Shown here: piece by piece, positions 37,601 to 49,375 of the stretch | How positions within the stretch are numbered: position 1 is the first letter of the stretch | Layout: every line of letters starts with the position of its first letter | Source: Welwitschia mirabilis | Taxonomy: Eukaryota > Gnetophyta > Gnetopsida > Welwitschiales | Length of the DNA stretch: 64,000 nt | Reading direction: 5' to 3' | Assembly: GCA_051453625.1 (NCBI GenBank) | Contig: JBOZIK010000001.1 | Coordinates: 161,843,646 to 161,907,645 of the forward strand | Program-made: the position numbers and the translations under genes | Notes under the pieces: generated by a model | Seen by the model: only the letters and a program-made list of their open reading frames with translations | The model's database searches: none | What the model was told of the DNA's origin: nothing

Positions 37601-38559
37601 TAAAGGACATCTTCTTATTCCTTCCCTTCCCCTTTAAGATTTATTATTTGGATGAAGTTAATAGTAATATGGTGTATTAAAAAATGTTAATTCAGATATT
37701 GTGTGTAATTAATAAGGGATATTTCAAAATGACATGGTTTTCTTCAAACTGGAAGACATAAAACTTATTTCTAAAGTATAAGTTATGAATAGAGTAATTA
37801 ATAAGGGTGGTAGTTCCATCTTATGTAAGAAAACTATTTCCTATAATACTTATGTTAAATTTTTATTTCTTGAATAGGGTGATATCTAGTTTGTAGAATA
37901 ATGTGGAAGAAATGAAGTTGTATGAGGAATCATTATCTACTAGGAATGAACCAAAGAAAGATGAAATTTAACCATGTAAATCCAAGAAGAGTACTGATTA
38001 TGAATCACACATGTTTAAATGGAGGCATACACCCTTTTAAATTGTGTTGTTGGATTCTATGAGTCTTAAGGCTAACTGTGCTAGGGAATATATAGTGCTT
38101 AAGCTTTTAATGGGTAATCTCTAGCAATGTAACCATTCTTGTGGAATTTGTGATAAGTAATATTGGTTCTATGTGCTTCATGTATCAGTGGCATGTTTGT
38201 CATATTGGGTATGTCCACTTGTGAGTGGTAAGACTTATTCCATCAATTTTCTTACCTTTGAAGATAATGTTTTATTTTGTATTAGGCATCTTTTATGGAT
38301 TTGATCTCTAAGATGCATAAGATGCTTTTAAGTTTTAGTGGTAGAGTTTTAATGAAATTGTTAATTAACTACTTTTCTGTGAAGTTCTTTTGGTATTTTA
38401 TGAGGCACTAGAATTTAGGTTAGTGTTCATCTCTATATCTTTTTTTTCAAGTGGAGGCATTGAAATTCCACCATTTGATCTTCTTGGGAATGAATTTATT
38501 TTTAAATTTCTTAATGAAGGTATCCTAAGATACTTATTGAGGATGTTTCTGTTGGCATC
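37601..38559 (-). pseudogene. gag end, zinc knuckle and protease of element T
   Basis: At 38156-38103 on the minus strand a zinc knuckle is visible with two of its Cys changed to Tyr ('Y-H-K-F-x4-Y-I-A-R-D-Y-P' for C-x2-C-x4-H-x4-C). Protease sequence follows to about 37650 in fragments. 38540-38400 is a Ser/Asn/Pro-rich gag part ending at a stop at 38398. Copia V sits immediately upstream at 38565. Confidence 0.6.
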
Positions 38560-38564
38560 TAGAC

Positions 38565-39658
38565 TGATAGGATCGAGAAACCCAGAGGAAAGGTGTGAAA
38601 AGATTCTTTGAAAAATTAACAATTGATATGAAATAAAACTATTTAAAACACAACTTGCATATGAAAATAAATCAATCTAAAATGTGTACAAAACAATAAG
38701 ATACTGAAAGTAAAGAATCAAAAATAGAAAGACATAAAACTACCAATTTGATGTAAGCTAGATTTATAGTGATTTGTAAATTCCCTTACTCCACTCTTAA
38801 TGATTAGCTTTTCCCAAGCTAGATCTTGGATCTTTGTTACTCTACCAGGTATTCTAGGTCTATTTATAACCTTTACAAGTGGACTTTTCCAAGCTAAGTC
38901 TCAACCTTCATAATGGACTTTTCAAGGCTTAGTCTCAACCTATAGCATTGACTTTTTAAGGTTAAGTCTTAACCTCTAGAAATAATGAAAGTGATGTAGT
39001 GATGTATTGATTGCATGAATATCACCCATTTTAAAATTAGTACAAAAGATGGAGCTCTCCTTTCGTAGCAATACAATAATGATACTCTAGATTTAACTTT
39101 GAATGCAGTACATGTGTCAATAGTAGATCTCCTTTAGTTAGATGTGAAGAAACCAAAATATAATAATGATATCAAGGTCAATACATAGCTTGATCTTTCA
39201 TATTCAAGATGATTTACCTAAATGAGAATGGTGCCAAAAAGATCTCTTACTCATCTATAGCTTAGCTATTTATAGTGGAAGGATATTAGGATTTATTATA
39301 ATTGATTTACACCTAAAATGGCTATAAATGGCTAGAAAATGACTACCTAATTGATTTATGTTGTCCAATCAATCCCATAAAAATATGGTCAATCCCATGT
39401 GGTGCTTTGAATTACACAGGCCATCCAAGAGAGAAATTTGGTCACCCCAAGTTTTTAAATCTCCAAGTTTGGTTGACCTCAGTCTGATCGACCCCATCTG
39501 GTCGACCCCTCTAAAGGATAAAGAAATGAGGTAGGTTTCTGGTGCATATTTTTTTCATCATTTAACCTACAAAAACTCAAACTCTTATACACAAAAGACA
39601 TAACATTTAGTATATAAAAGGTATTAGTTTGACATCAATTGGTAAATGTAATCTAATA
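38565..39658 (-). repeat. 3' LTR of element V
   Basis: In + direction it starts TGATAGGATC and ends AATCTAATA. It aligns with 44148-46223 except for missing GTCGACC-phrase repeats. The minus-strand TATA box (TATAAATAG) is at 39266-39274. Confidence 0.9.
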
Positions 39659-39672
39659 ATATCCCTCTTTAA
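39659..39672 (-). promoter_or_regulatory. polypurine tract of element V
   Basis: On the minus strand AAAGAGGGATAT, directly before the 3' LTR; decayed from the AGGGGGGAGAT type seen in P. Confidence 0.7.
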
Positions 39673-40119
39673 CATGAATGGCAAATAAATAAGTGATTTT
39701 AAACTTAAGCTCTATTACCAAACAAATTTGAGATACATTAACATAATAAAAACTCCCCCTTTCACTAAGTCATATATACAACATTAAGTAAAGGATAAAA
39801 TATTTTTAAAAACAAATCATTTTCTCTTCTCCTTTGATAAAATACTACATATCTTTAAGAGAAAAACACTTTGAAAACACTCCATTTTCTGCATCTTTGA
39901 CATCAATGGAAAAGAAATATAGACCTTAGATATGTGTTCAGAAATATTAAATTTTTCTTCCCCTAACATCATTCCATATGTAAAAATAATAATTATGATA
40001 TAGTTGAAAAGAAATTATGTAAATAAAATGATAATGTCCAAAAAGAAAACCAAATAAGCTATGGTTAAGATAATAGGATAAAAATAAAACATCGAAGTAT
40101 TTAATAGATCATAAACTTA
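39673..40119 (-). other. 3' untranslated part of element V
   Basis: AT-rich, without a frame. The extra reading frame seen at this place in P (24340-25420) is absent. Confidence 0.5.
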
Positions 40120-40700
40120 TTAAGAGGTCAAAATAGAAACAATAAAATAAATAACAATCTTTTGATCTATTACTGATACATTATAAAACTTCAAGAAACT
40201 GGGTGACTGAGTATATAACTGGTTGACCAAAAATATTAAGTTTGGTTGACCACCCTGTAAGTAACTAAAGGATGAAGAGACAACCCCCAGTTCATGTCTA
40301 AAATGAATAAAAGTATAAAAGCTCAGGGGTTTAGTAAAAATATCTGCTAATTGTTGATTTGTAGAAATAAAATTCATAGATATATGACCTTTTTCAACTT
40401 GATCATGAAGAAAATAATGTCTAAGTTCAATATGATTCATTCTTAAGTGCTGAACTAGATTTTTAGATATATTAATAGCACAGGTATTATCATAGAAAAT
40501 AGAAACTTGTTTAAAAGTAATACCAAAATCTTTTAACATTTCTTTCATCCATAAAAGGTGAGTGCAACAACTTCTTGTAGTAATATATTCAGCTTTTTTA
40601 GTGGATAGAGAAATAGAATTTTGTTTCTTACTTACCCATCCAACTAGACATGAATGTAGAAGAAAGTAATTTCCACTTGTTCTTTTTCTATCATCTTTGC
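40120..40700 (-). pseudogene. RNase H remnant of element V
   Basis: The minus-strand run from 40548 (142 codons) holds the end of copia RNase H: 'D-N-T-C-A-I-N-I-S-K-N' with catalytic-type Asp, 'H-I-E-L-R-H-Y-F-L-H-D' and the closing 'Q-Q-L-A-D-I-F-T-K-P-L'. The last 60 codons after that box are not RNase H and run into the tail region. The first half (40700-40550) is frame-shifted and starts with 'K-K-A-E-Y-I'-like sequence. Confidence 0.85.
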
Positions 40701-41660
40701 ATCCAACTTAATTTGCATCACTAAAACCTACAAGATTGAAAGATTTTTCATTAGAATACCATAAACCATAATCACATGTACCTTTTATATACCTAATTAT
40801 CCTTTATATTGCTTGAAATTGTGATTCTTTTGGATTAGATTGATATCTTGCATGCACTCCAACATTGAACATAATATCTGGTTTACTTGTAGTCAAATAT
40901 AATAAACTACCAGTCATGCTTCTGTAAAGTTTTTGATCTACTGATTTACCATTTTCATTCATGGTTACTTTACATAATGTAAACATAGGAGTATCAACTA
41001 TCTTTACATTCTCTAAACCAAATTGTTTGATCAAATTTCTTGCATATTTGTATTGAGAGATAAATATTGCATTTTTAGATTGTTTAATTTGAAGTCCTAG
41101 GAACATTTTAACTTCATCAAGAATACTCATTTCAAATTAATTTGTCATAATATTTACATATTCTTTAGACAACCTTTTATTTAAGCTCCAAAAATAATAT
41201 AATCTATATAAATCTATATAATAATGAAATCGTTTTTCAATTTCTTCCCAAATAAATTTTGGTCTACCATTCCTCGAATATATCCATTGGCATTTAAAAA
41301 GATATCTAACTTTTCATACCATGCTCTTGGATCTTTTTTTAATCCATAAAAATCTTTCTTAAGACTATACACATGATCAGATTTATAAGGATTAATAAAA
41401 CCTTGTGATTGTTTAACATAAGCTTCTTCAATTAATGATCCATTTAGAAAAGCACTTTTTACACCCATTTGATAAACTTTAAAGTTTGTAAAGGCTACAA
41501 AAGATAAAAAATTCTAATTCTATCAAACCTTGTAATAGGATCAAAAGTATCTCCTACATTAATTCCTTCTATTTGGTTATAGCCTTGAGCTATAAGTCTT
41601 ACTTTGTTTTTGATAACATTGTTTTCTTCATTAAATTTATTTTTAAAGATCCATCTTGTA
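40701..41660 (-). pseudogene. reverse transcriptase of element V, catalytic Asp residues lost
   Basis: The clean run 41468-41214 starts at motif A, which reads M-G-V-K-S-A-F-L-N-G, so the catalytic Asp is Gly. 'L-Y-G/F-Y-G-L-K' and 'A-W-Y-E-K-L' follow. The YVDD box near 41190 reads Y-I-D-Y after a stop, in a small duplicated 'tatataaatc' patch. The run 41130-40804 continues with 'F-L-G-L-Q-I-K-Q', 'K-Y-A-R-N-L-I-K-Q-F-G' and 'S-L-L-Y-L-T-T-S-K-P-D-I-M-F'. It looks inactive for polymerisation. Confidence 0.9.
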
Positions 41661-42950
41661 CCAATAACATTTTTATTTTTTGATCACTCTACAAGTTTTT
41701 AAACATTATTTCTTTTGAACTAGTGTAGCTCATCTTACATTGCTAACATTTATTCTTCATGAGTTTTTGCTTCTTTAAACTTCTTTGGTTCTATCTTTGA
41801 AACATAACTAATATAAGAATATGAAACATAACAAATATAAGCATACAAATTTTTCATAAAACCTCTTATCTTTATTTTTTAGTTAACTTTCCTAATAAAG
41901 GATTCTCTCATATGATCGTTGAGAATTTTAGACTATTTTGGAGTGCCTTCTTTTACTTGAATTTCATTTGTTTTGATATTATCCTCATTTGGTGTGGGAA
42001 TAATTGTTATTATGGTTTCTTCTTCATTTGTGAAGTTTGTTTTTATGTCAAACTCATTAATTTACACATTTATTAATTATTCTACTATTAAGATTTTTTT
42101 GTTGAAAACATGATATGCTCTACTTCTTGTTAAGTATCCTAAAAAGATAGCTTCATCAGCTTTTAATTCAAACTTGCTTAAGTGTTCTCTATCTTTTATG
42201 ATATAACATTTACTTTTAAATACTTTAAAGTATGATACATTTGGTTGTTTCCCATTCCAAATCTCATAAGGAGTTTTATCTATACTAGGTTTAAGAGAAA
42301 CTTTATTAATAATATAACATTCTGTGCTAACTACCTTATTCCAAAATGATTTAGGAACTTCCTTATCATTTAACATAGTTTGAGCCATTTCTTTAAGGAC
42401 TCTATTATTTATTTTTGCTATACCATTTTGTTGTAGTATTTTTGAATCTAAAAATTAATGATTAATACTATTTTTAATGCAATATATTTTAAAGAAATTA
42501 TTTTCAAATTCACCACCATGATCACTTATTATTTTCTTTATGGTATAACCTTTTCATTTTGAATCTTATTGAAAATTTCAACTCAATGTTTATATGCTTT
42601 ATATTTGTTTGATAAAAAGGCTATCCAAGTATATCTAGAGTAGTCATCAACCATTATAAGAAAATAATGTTTTACACCTAGACTTTGAGTTTGATCATGT
42701 TAAACTAAATTCATATGAATAAGTTCTAATGGCATAGATGTGGAGGCTTGCGTTTTACTTTTATGAGAAGTCATAATTTGTTTTATCTTTTAACAAGCAT
42801 CACATAACCCTTGTTTTTCTATGTTTATCTTAGGGATTTCTTTAACAATGTTCTTATGAATAATCATTTTTAATTGATCATAATTAACATGACCTAAATG
42901 TTTATGCCGTAACTCATCTTGAGGAAAATTCAAAAAATAACAAGGAGAAA
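41661..42950 (-). pseudogene. integrase of element V
   Basis: On the minus strand from about 42915: HHCC finger with H-x4-H and C-D-A-C intact. First catalytic Asp is Asn ('H-M-N-L'), second Asp kept ('I-I-S-D-H-G-G-E-F', about 42525). The catalytic Glu near 42410 is Lys ('N-G-I-A-K-I-N-N-R'). The clean run 42388-42077 is the end of the core and the 'F-L-G-Y-L-T-R-S-R-A-Y' conserved end. The stretch to 41661 is variable linker to RT with stops. Confidence 0.88.
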
Positions 42951-42954
42951 ATCA

Positions 42955-43300
42955 TTAATTTATGCTATAAATATTATCTATTCTATTAGCCCTAAGAATC
43001 ACATCATTCAATTTTCCATGTATAATTTTACATTTTAATATATTAAAAACTACTTTGTGACCTTTGTCACAAATTTGACTAATGCTCAATAAATCATGCT
43101 CCAAACCACTTACATACAAAACTTCATTAATTATAGGAAGGTTACCTTCATCAATGCTTCCAATGCCTTCTATTTTTTCTCTTCCATCATCTTGAAAAGT
43201 AACTACTCATCCATTAAAGTAGCTTAAATGTTTGAATCTAGATTTGTCTCCTATCATCTACCTTGAACATCCACTGACAAGATACTAGCTTGTGCTATTT
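42955..43300 (-). pseudogene. protease end and gag-pre-integrase domain of element V
   Basis: The protease active site reads V-S-G-C-S-R (Asp to Val) near 43275, then a stop. From about 43140 to 42960 on the minus strand the pre-integrase domain is open and well conserved: 'Y-V-S-G-L-E-H-D-L-L-S-I-S-Q-I-C-D-K-G'. The same domain occurs on the + strand in P at 23640. Confidence 0.85.
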
Positions 43301-43990
43301 GAAACTTTGAAAGTTATTTGAATTAATAAAAGTTTAATATCATTATCTTTTACTCACATAGTCCTTTTATAATTATGTGGCATATCCTTTTTAGGAATAA
43401 ACTTAAATGGAAAAAAGCTAACTAAATTTGAAAACAACATTAACTTTCTAGCATTGCATATAAGTTTTGGATGGCCTATTTTTTCATAGAAATGACAAGT
43501 AATATTTGAAGGGAAATTACCATTGTTGGTCACCTGATTTTACTGTGCTTAAGATTTCTGAGAGATGAAACCAATAGATGATTTACTTCCAAATATTTTT
43601 TGAACTCCAAGCATTTGTTCCAATTTGATAAATCCATCTAAAAACTATTAACAAAATAATATAATTCTTTTACTTGTAATGTAAGATTTGAAACTTAATT
43701 CCATTTCCTCCTTTTCTTTGATGAGGGATTTTATAACCTTGTTTAGGTCATTTATCCTTCTAGCTAGCTTATCACATTCTTGATACAACTCTAGATAAGT
43801 GTCTTCCAAATCTTCTTGTTCTTCATTTGTCATATTATCATCATCATGAACTAATGTGTTGGGCAGATTCTGCAAAGGAGGCACAAAAGCTATAAAAGAG
43901 AGTCTTCTTTTTTTGTTATGTTCTAAAGCACTTATTTTATCTCTTTTACTATATTCCTATGAGCTTTTACTAGCTGCAATTTGTTTTAAA
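43301..43990 (-). pseudogene. gag C-terminal part of element V
   Basis: A zinc knuckle at about 43510-43460 reads C-H-F-Y-x4-H-x4-C, one Cys lost to Tyr. The run 43884-43648 (78 codons) is acidic at first and then a coiled coil with heptad-like Leu/Ile, the counterpart of P at 22862-23060. About 1 kb of N-terminal gag seen in P is missing between here and the 5' LTR. Confidence 0.75.
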
Positions 43991-44133
43991 ATATAATCAT
44001 ATACTATCTAGGAAAACCAAATAAAGGCACAGGTATTTAGGAAGGGCATACTTAAAAATTCATTATTAAGAGGAGTAGCCATTGAAGGGTTCTAAGTCTA
44101 AACTAGTTAAGATCTAAGAAAATTACTTAACCC

Positions 44134-44145
44134 ACTATGATACCA
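44134..44145 (-). promoter_or_regulatory. primer-binding site of element V, initiator tRNA-Met
   Basis: On the minus strand TGGTATCATAGT, two mismatches from TGGTATCAGAGC, two bases inside the 5' LTR. Confidence 0.8.
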
Positions 44146-44147
44146 AA

Positions 44148-46223
44148 TGATAGGATTGAGAACCCTAAAGGATGAGGGAGGTAAATAGATTCTTTTAAAA
44201 ATTAACAATTGATATGAAATAAAACTATTTGAAACATAACTTACATATGAAAATAAATCAATCTGAAATGTGCATAAAATAATAAGATACTGAAAGTAAA
44301 GAATCAAAAACAGAAAGGCACAAAACTATTAATTTGATTGAAACCAAATTTGTAGTTATTCAGAAACTCCCCTACTCCACTCTCAATGATCAGCTTCTTC
44401 CAAGTTAGATCTAGGATCTCTATTACTCCACCAGGTATTCTAGGTTTACTTGTAACCTTTACAAGCAAACTTTTCTAATCTAAGTCTCTACCTTTATAAT
44501 GGAGTTTTCAAGGCTAAGTNNNNNNNNNNNNNNNNNNNNNNNNNNNNNNNNNNNNNNNNNNNNNNNNNNNNNNNNNNNNNNNNNNNNNNNNNNNNNNNNN
44601 NNNNNNNNNNNNNNNNNNNNNNNNNNNNNNNNNNNNNNNNNNNNNNNNNNNNNNNNNNNNNNNNNNNNNNNNNNNNNNNNNNNNNNNNNNNNNNNNNNNN
44701 NNNNNNNNNNNNNNNNNNNNNNNNNNNNNNNNNNNNNNNNNNNNNNNNNNNNNNNNNNNNNNNNNNNNNNNNNNNNNNNNNNNNNNNNNNNNNNNNNNNN
44801 NNNNNNNNNNNNNNNNNNNNNNNNNNNNNNNNNNNNNNNNNNNNNNNNNNNNNNNNNNNNNNNNNNNNNNNNNNNNNNNNNNNNNNNNNNNNNNNNNNNN
44901 NNNNNNNNNNNNNNNNNNNNNNNNNNNNNNNNNNNNNNNNNNNNNNNNNNNNNNNNNNNNNNNNNNNNNNNNNNNNNNNNNNNNNNNNNNNNNNNNNNNN
45001 NNNNNNNNNNNNNNNNNNNNNNNNNNNNNNNNNNNNNNNNNNNNNNNNNNNNNNNNNNNNNNNNNNNNNNNNNNNNNNNNNNNNNNNNNNNNNNNNNNNN
45101 NNNNNNNNNNNNNNNNNNNNNNNNNNNNNNNNNNNNNNNNNNNNNNNNNNNNNNNNNNNNNNNNNNNNNNNNNNNNNNNNNNNNNNNNNNNNNNNNNNNN
45201 NNNNNNNNNNNNNNNNNNNNNNNNNNNNNNNNNNNNNNNNNNNNNNNNNNNNNNNNNNNNNNNNNNNNNNNNNNNNNNNNNNNNNNNNNNNNNNNNNNNN
45301 NNNNNNNNNNNNNNNNNNNNNNNNNNNNNNNTTTGAAATTAGTATAAAAGATGGAGATCTCCTCCTATAGTAATACACTAATGATGCTCTAGATCTGACT
45401 TTGAATATAGTAGATGTGCTAATAGGATATCTCCTTTAGTTAAATTTGAAGAAACCAATATACAACAATGACAACAAGGTTAATACATAGCTCAATCTTT
45501 CAGATCCAAGGTGATTTAGCTAAATGAAAATGGTGTCAAAAAGATCTCTTAGTCATCTATAGTTTAGCTATTTATAGTGGAAGGCTAATAGGACTTATTA
45601 CAATTGATTTATATCTCTAATAGCTATAAATGGCTAGAAAATGGCTACCTAGTGTCTAGATAATAAATACAAAATGTTTAGATAAATTTATTTTCCATAC
45701 CATCTGGTTAACTTCATGTGGTACCATGAATTACATAGGTCACTCAAGAGAGAAGTTCGATTGCCCCAGGATTTTACATATCTAAGTTTATTCAACTCCA
45801 TTTGAGTCTGGTCGACCCTAATCTGGTCAATCCCATCTTGAGTCCAGACAAACCCTTGTCTCCCAGTCTAAAACTACTATTTATTAGGTTCTCAAATTTG
45901 GTTGACCCCATGAAAAATTGGTTGACCTCTTGCCATTTGATTTAGGAATATTGATTTTCCAGGTTACAAGTTCAGTCAACCTCATCAGTATCCGAACAAC
46001 TCCTTTGGGTTTAGTTCATTTTTCCTTTATCATCTTTAGGTGCAGTTGACTGCTTTAGGATCTGATGGACCTCTCTAGAGAGTAAAGTAACTAGGCAGGT
46101 TTTTGATGCATATTTTGTTCCATCTTTTAACCTACAAAAACTCAAACTCTTCTACACAAAAGATACAACATTTTCTATATAAAAGATATTATTTTGACAT
46201 TAATTGGTAAAGATAATCCAACA
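44148..46223 (-). repeat. 5' LTR of element V
   Basis: In + direction TGATAGGATT...CCAACA. The minus-strand TATA box (TATAAATAG) is at 45568-45576. 45780-46080 holds the GTCGACC-type phrases on the minus strand. It includes the 812-N gap, whose place in the 3' LTR is filled by only about 110 bases. Confidence 0.88.
44520..45331. other. assembly gap, 812 N
   Basis: Inside the 5' LTR of V. The ORFs that appear to cross it are artefacts of the Ns. Confidence 0.95.
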
Positions 46224-46228
46224 TAGAC

Positions 46229-46929
46229 CATCATTCCTATGTGTTTATTGTAAGAAATATGATGGTACATGTACATCATAATTCTGGTGAAGTATTCTTA
46301 AGGTTCAATTAGTTTTTTATTTATCAAATCTAGGAGATGGATTTTTCACTTACTACTTTACATTCATATGTCTTCAGGTCTATCATTTTTGTGATCTTCT
46401 CTCCTTCCCATTACTCTACATTGGAGTGGTTTACTCAATTTAATAAGAAGCCTTAAAGGTTAACCTCTATATTTAGTAGTCTTATCCACATGTTTTAAAG
46501 GTCAACTAAACTTATTGTAGTATGTTATCCCAATGCATAGGGTTATTCTTAGGATGCCCTTATGTTTTGTTCCATAGGTCTATCTTCTAAGTGAGAAAGG
46601 AGCTTATTGATCCTAGTGGTAAAAAGTGTTTTTTGGAGCAAATATGGTTGATTTGAGTTTCTATTTCATTCATTTATCCATTTATCTTGTGTTTCATAGT
46701 GTGCCAGTTAGCTTAATGTCCTCTTGAACTTATAAACTTCTTCTTATTTGCTCTTCTATTGAGAGTAGTCTATTGCTATTGCTGGTGTTATTATGTATTT
46801 TTCATGGTGTTATTGTAAGATTTAGATACTTATAACTAAATGATGATTACAAATATAGTTAATAGGGTTGTTAGTGGTTATCATAATGACCCTTAATGAT
46901 ATGGATCCCATTTGTGGTAACTAGCACGG
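46229..46929 (-). other. upstream interior of element T, probable gag remnant
   Basis: It continues T beyond the V target site. The minus strand has short open pieces, but I find no gag motif that I can name. No gene is visible on the + strand either. Confidence 0.35.
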
Positions 46930-48340
46930 GTTTTGTTACTGGGTATTATAAGTGCAACCTTAGATGATAAATATATGTCATGATTGAAGTGTGAAATTAG
47001 ATATTTAGGTGCAACGTAGATGAGTTAAGTGTAACATCAGACTCCTTTATATGACTTTAAAGCTTTGTTGTAAAGTAGGCATGGGTCAGATTATGACTAC
47101 CAGAGCCAAATAGAAGGTGTTGAGATATCACAAAAGTAAGTACAACATTAGATGTTTAAGTGCACCATTTAACACCCAAGTGTGACATTGAAAACTAATG
47201 TCATAAGTAAGTTAGAGAAAAATGGGTGATGTCAAGGTTATGTAGTTGGTATCAGAGGCTTATGAAAGTAAGTTTGATGTTGAGCATCCAAGTGCAACAT
47301 TAGGCACTCACATGCAACATTGAGTATCCAAATGTAATATTAGACCTTCTTAAAGAGGCATGTTGCAGTGGAATGTGAACTGTTAAGATCTTATAGGAGG
47401 TTTCAAAGTGTCATGGACTCAAGTATGATGTCAAACACCCAAGTGCAATATTGGGCACTCAAGAATGATGTTGAAAAGCTAAGTGCACTGTCAAAGCCTT
47501 TATCACATTATGGATTTGGAGTGAAACAAGCAATTCTTGAGTTAAGTGAAAGACATCAAAGTCTTGCATGTGCAAGTGTGATGTTGGACACCCAAGTGTA
47601 ACATTGAGCATTATGGTATGATGTCAGAGTAGGAGTAAAACAGATGATATCGAGGGCTAGTAGGAGGTTTTGAGAACTTGTGAAGGTAAGCATGATGTTG
47701 GACACCCAAGTGTAACATCATACATTCAAGTGTAACATTAGAGCATTTATCATAGAGTAAGTTAGATCAGATCGGGTAGTTCTAGAGTTAAGTGGAAGGT
47801 TTTAAAGCATAATAGAATCAAGTGTAATCTTAGATACTTAAGTGAAATGTTGGACACTCAAGTGTGACATCGGTCTCATGAAGTGCAACATGAACTTGGG
47901 CCATTTAATGGAAGATGGCATTCATTTTGGTTGTTTCCTTGATTTAATAGAGCATGACAACATGGCATAATCTATCTTTGTATTCTATTCTACTTGGATC
48001 TTGAAGATGATAATTTATTCTCTTTATGGATTTGCTACCAAATATAATGTTCCTTTTTCCCATTTTAAAGTCATTTCNNNNNNNNNNNNNNNNNNNNNNN
48101 NNNNNNNNNNNNNNNNNNNNNNNNNNNNNNNNNNNNNNNNNNNNNNNNNNNNNNNNNNNNNNNNNNNNNNNNNNNNNNNNNNNNNNNNNNNNNNNNNNNN
48201 NNNNNNNNNNNNNNNNNNNNNNNNNNNNNNNNNNNNNNNNNNNNNNNNNNNNNNNNNNNNNNNNNNNNNNNNNACACACGTATGATGTTGAAATCCTCAG
48301 TACGACATCAGTCTCCCAAGTGTAATGTTGGTCCTCTATA
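46930..48340. repeat. complex tandem repeat, 20-23 bp phrases in 110-155 bp higher-order units
   Basis: The phrase 'caagtgYaacattRgRcaccc' and variants recurs about 25 times, usually two to four in a row. Between these clusters stand longer spacers with shared content ('gagtaagttagatcagat', 'agttaagtggaaggttt...', 'gtgaaggtaagcatgatg'), giving higher-order units starting near 47088, 47208, 47354, 47508, 47620 and 47752. Many short frames exist but no gene. The array continues across the 196-N gap to 48340. Confidence 0.85.
48078..48273. other. assembly gap, 196 N
   Basis: Falls inside the tandem repeat, where assembly would be expected to fail. Confidence 0.95.
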
Positions 48341-49375
48341 ATGTGCTATTATTGTGGGCTCAATACTATCACCTAACTATAGTTAGCTTTAGTTCAATTA
48401 TACTTAATCTAGTTATACTATAGTTAACTATGGATTAGTTAATTGGAGTTAACTTTACTCTTGAGATTTAGTTAATCCTGGGTCCATTACTATAAATAAC
48501 TCATGAACCCTCATTTTTACCTTATTTTCCTTGTGAACCCTAGTTAATTGATAGCTCTCTTCTTCCCTCTTTTTATTATCATTCTTTTGTATGGAATCCT
48601 TATATTCTCTTTTTGTAACTTTTATATATGTTTATTTTGGTTTTTTGTGGTTCATGTTCTCTATAAATAGAAGCTATTCCCTAATGCTTCTAGTTGCATC
48701 ATTTTTAAATCAAGGTATGGCTTAAAGAATATGTCCTATTATTTCTTAGAATTACACAAATTTTAGGTCCACTAAATTGGAAATCCAATAATGAGTTATG
48801 TAGAAAGGTTTCTGTGAATCTTCTTCTCTAGACTCCTAGGTCTTTATATCTTTCTTTTCTTTCATCTTTGTCATCCTACTATTCTCTTCATCATTGATTA
48901 TCTGTATTCTTCTTTTAATCCTTGCATAGCTCTCATTTTCCATTATTTTCATGGCCTAAACTAGGTTTTAGAAGAAAGTATAAGGTTAGTCTTTAGATTA
49001 AGCCAACGTAACCATATCCCTTTTATGGTTAACCAATTAGATGATTTTATCTGCATGTAGGATATGAATACACACTGCCATGGGGTATCTACTATTAACT
49101 TCACTACTCCATGACATGATTAGATAAGTGAAATTCTAAATTATGTAATTTATTTATAGCTATTTTTAGTTAGTGGGATTTTCTTAAGTTAGGAATCTAT
49201 CATTTGTTCTACTACTCTTTCTCAGCTAACTCATCTAAAGTGAAATTGCAGTATGGATAAGTGTTTCTACATACACATCCTTTTAGCTTTGTATTTTTCT
49301 TTCATAGGTTTGAGTGGATTATAGCCCTTTAGGTCTCTAAATGTGAATCTATCTTTTATTTTATCTCCTCATGAA
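48341..49375 (+). promoter_or_regulatory. promoter-like stretch ahead of the gene-like region
   Basis: 48370-48450 has several copies of 'TAGTTAACTA/TATAGTTA' type palindromes. TATAAATAA at 48491-48499 is followed by 'ctcatgaaccctcatttttacc' and a C/T-rich stretch near 48550, as in plant transcription starts. No frame of note to 49375. It may be a real promoter or the U3 of an unrecognised LTR. Confidence 0.35.

Larger units (their letters stand above)
38565..46223 (-). mobile_element. element V: Sirevirus-like copia element on the minus strand
   Basis: LTRs 44148-46223 (5') and 38565-39658 (3'). TAGAC at 38560-38564 and 46224-46228 is a perfect target duplication inside T. It belongs to the same LTR family as P. 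It retains protease, pre-integrase, integrase, RT and RNase H in fragments, but most of gag is missing. It is the innermost and so the youngest of the nest. Confidence 0.92.

Noticed and set aside
38390-38611. Open frame on + opposite the T gag end
   Set aside because: It is the reverse of the minus-strand T/V sequence and crosses the V insertion junction at 38565.
44494-45378. Long open frames on both strands (282 and 294 codons)
   Set aside because: They consist of Ns in an assembly gap; only a few real codons are at each end. The same applies to frames at 47944-48325, 54277-54955 and 62913-63116.
46930-48340. CRISPR-like spaced repeats
   Set aside because: Phrases are degenerate, spacers are themselves repeated and unequal, and the DNA is plant nuclear; it is a minisatellite-like array.
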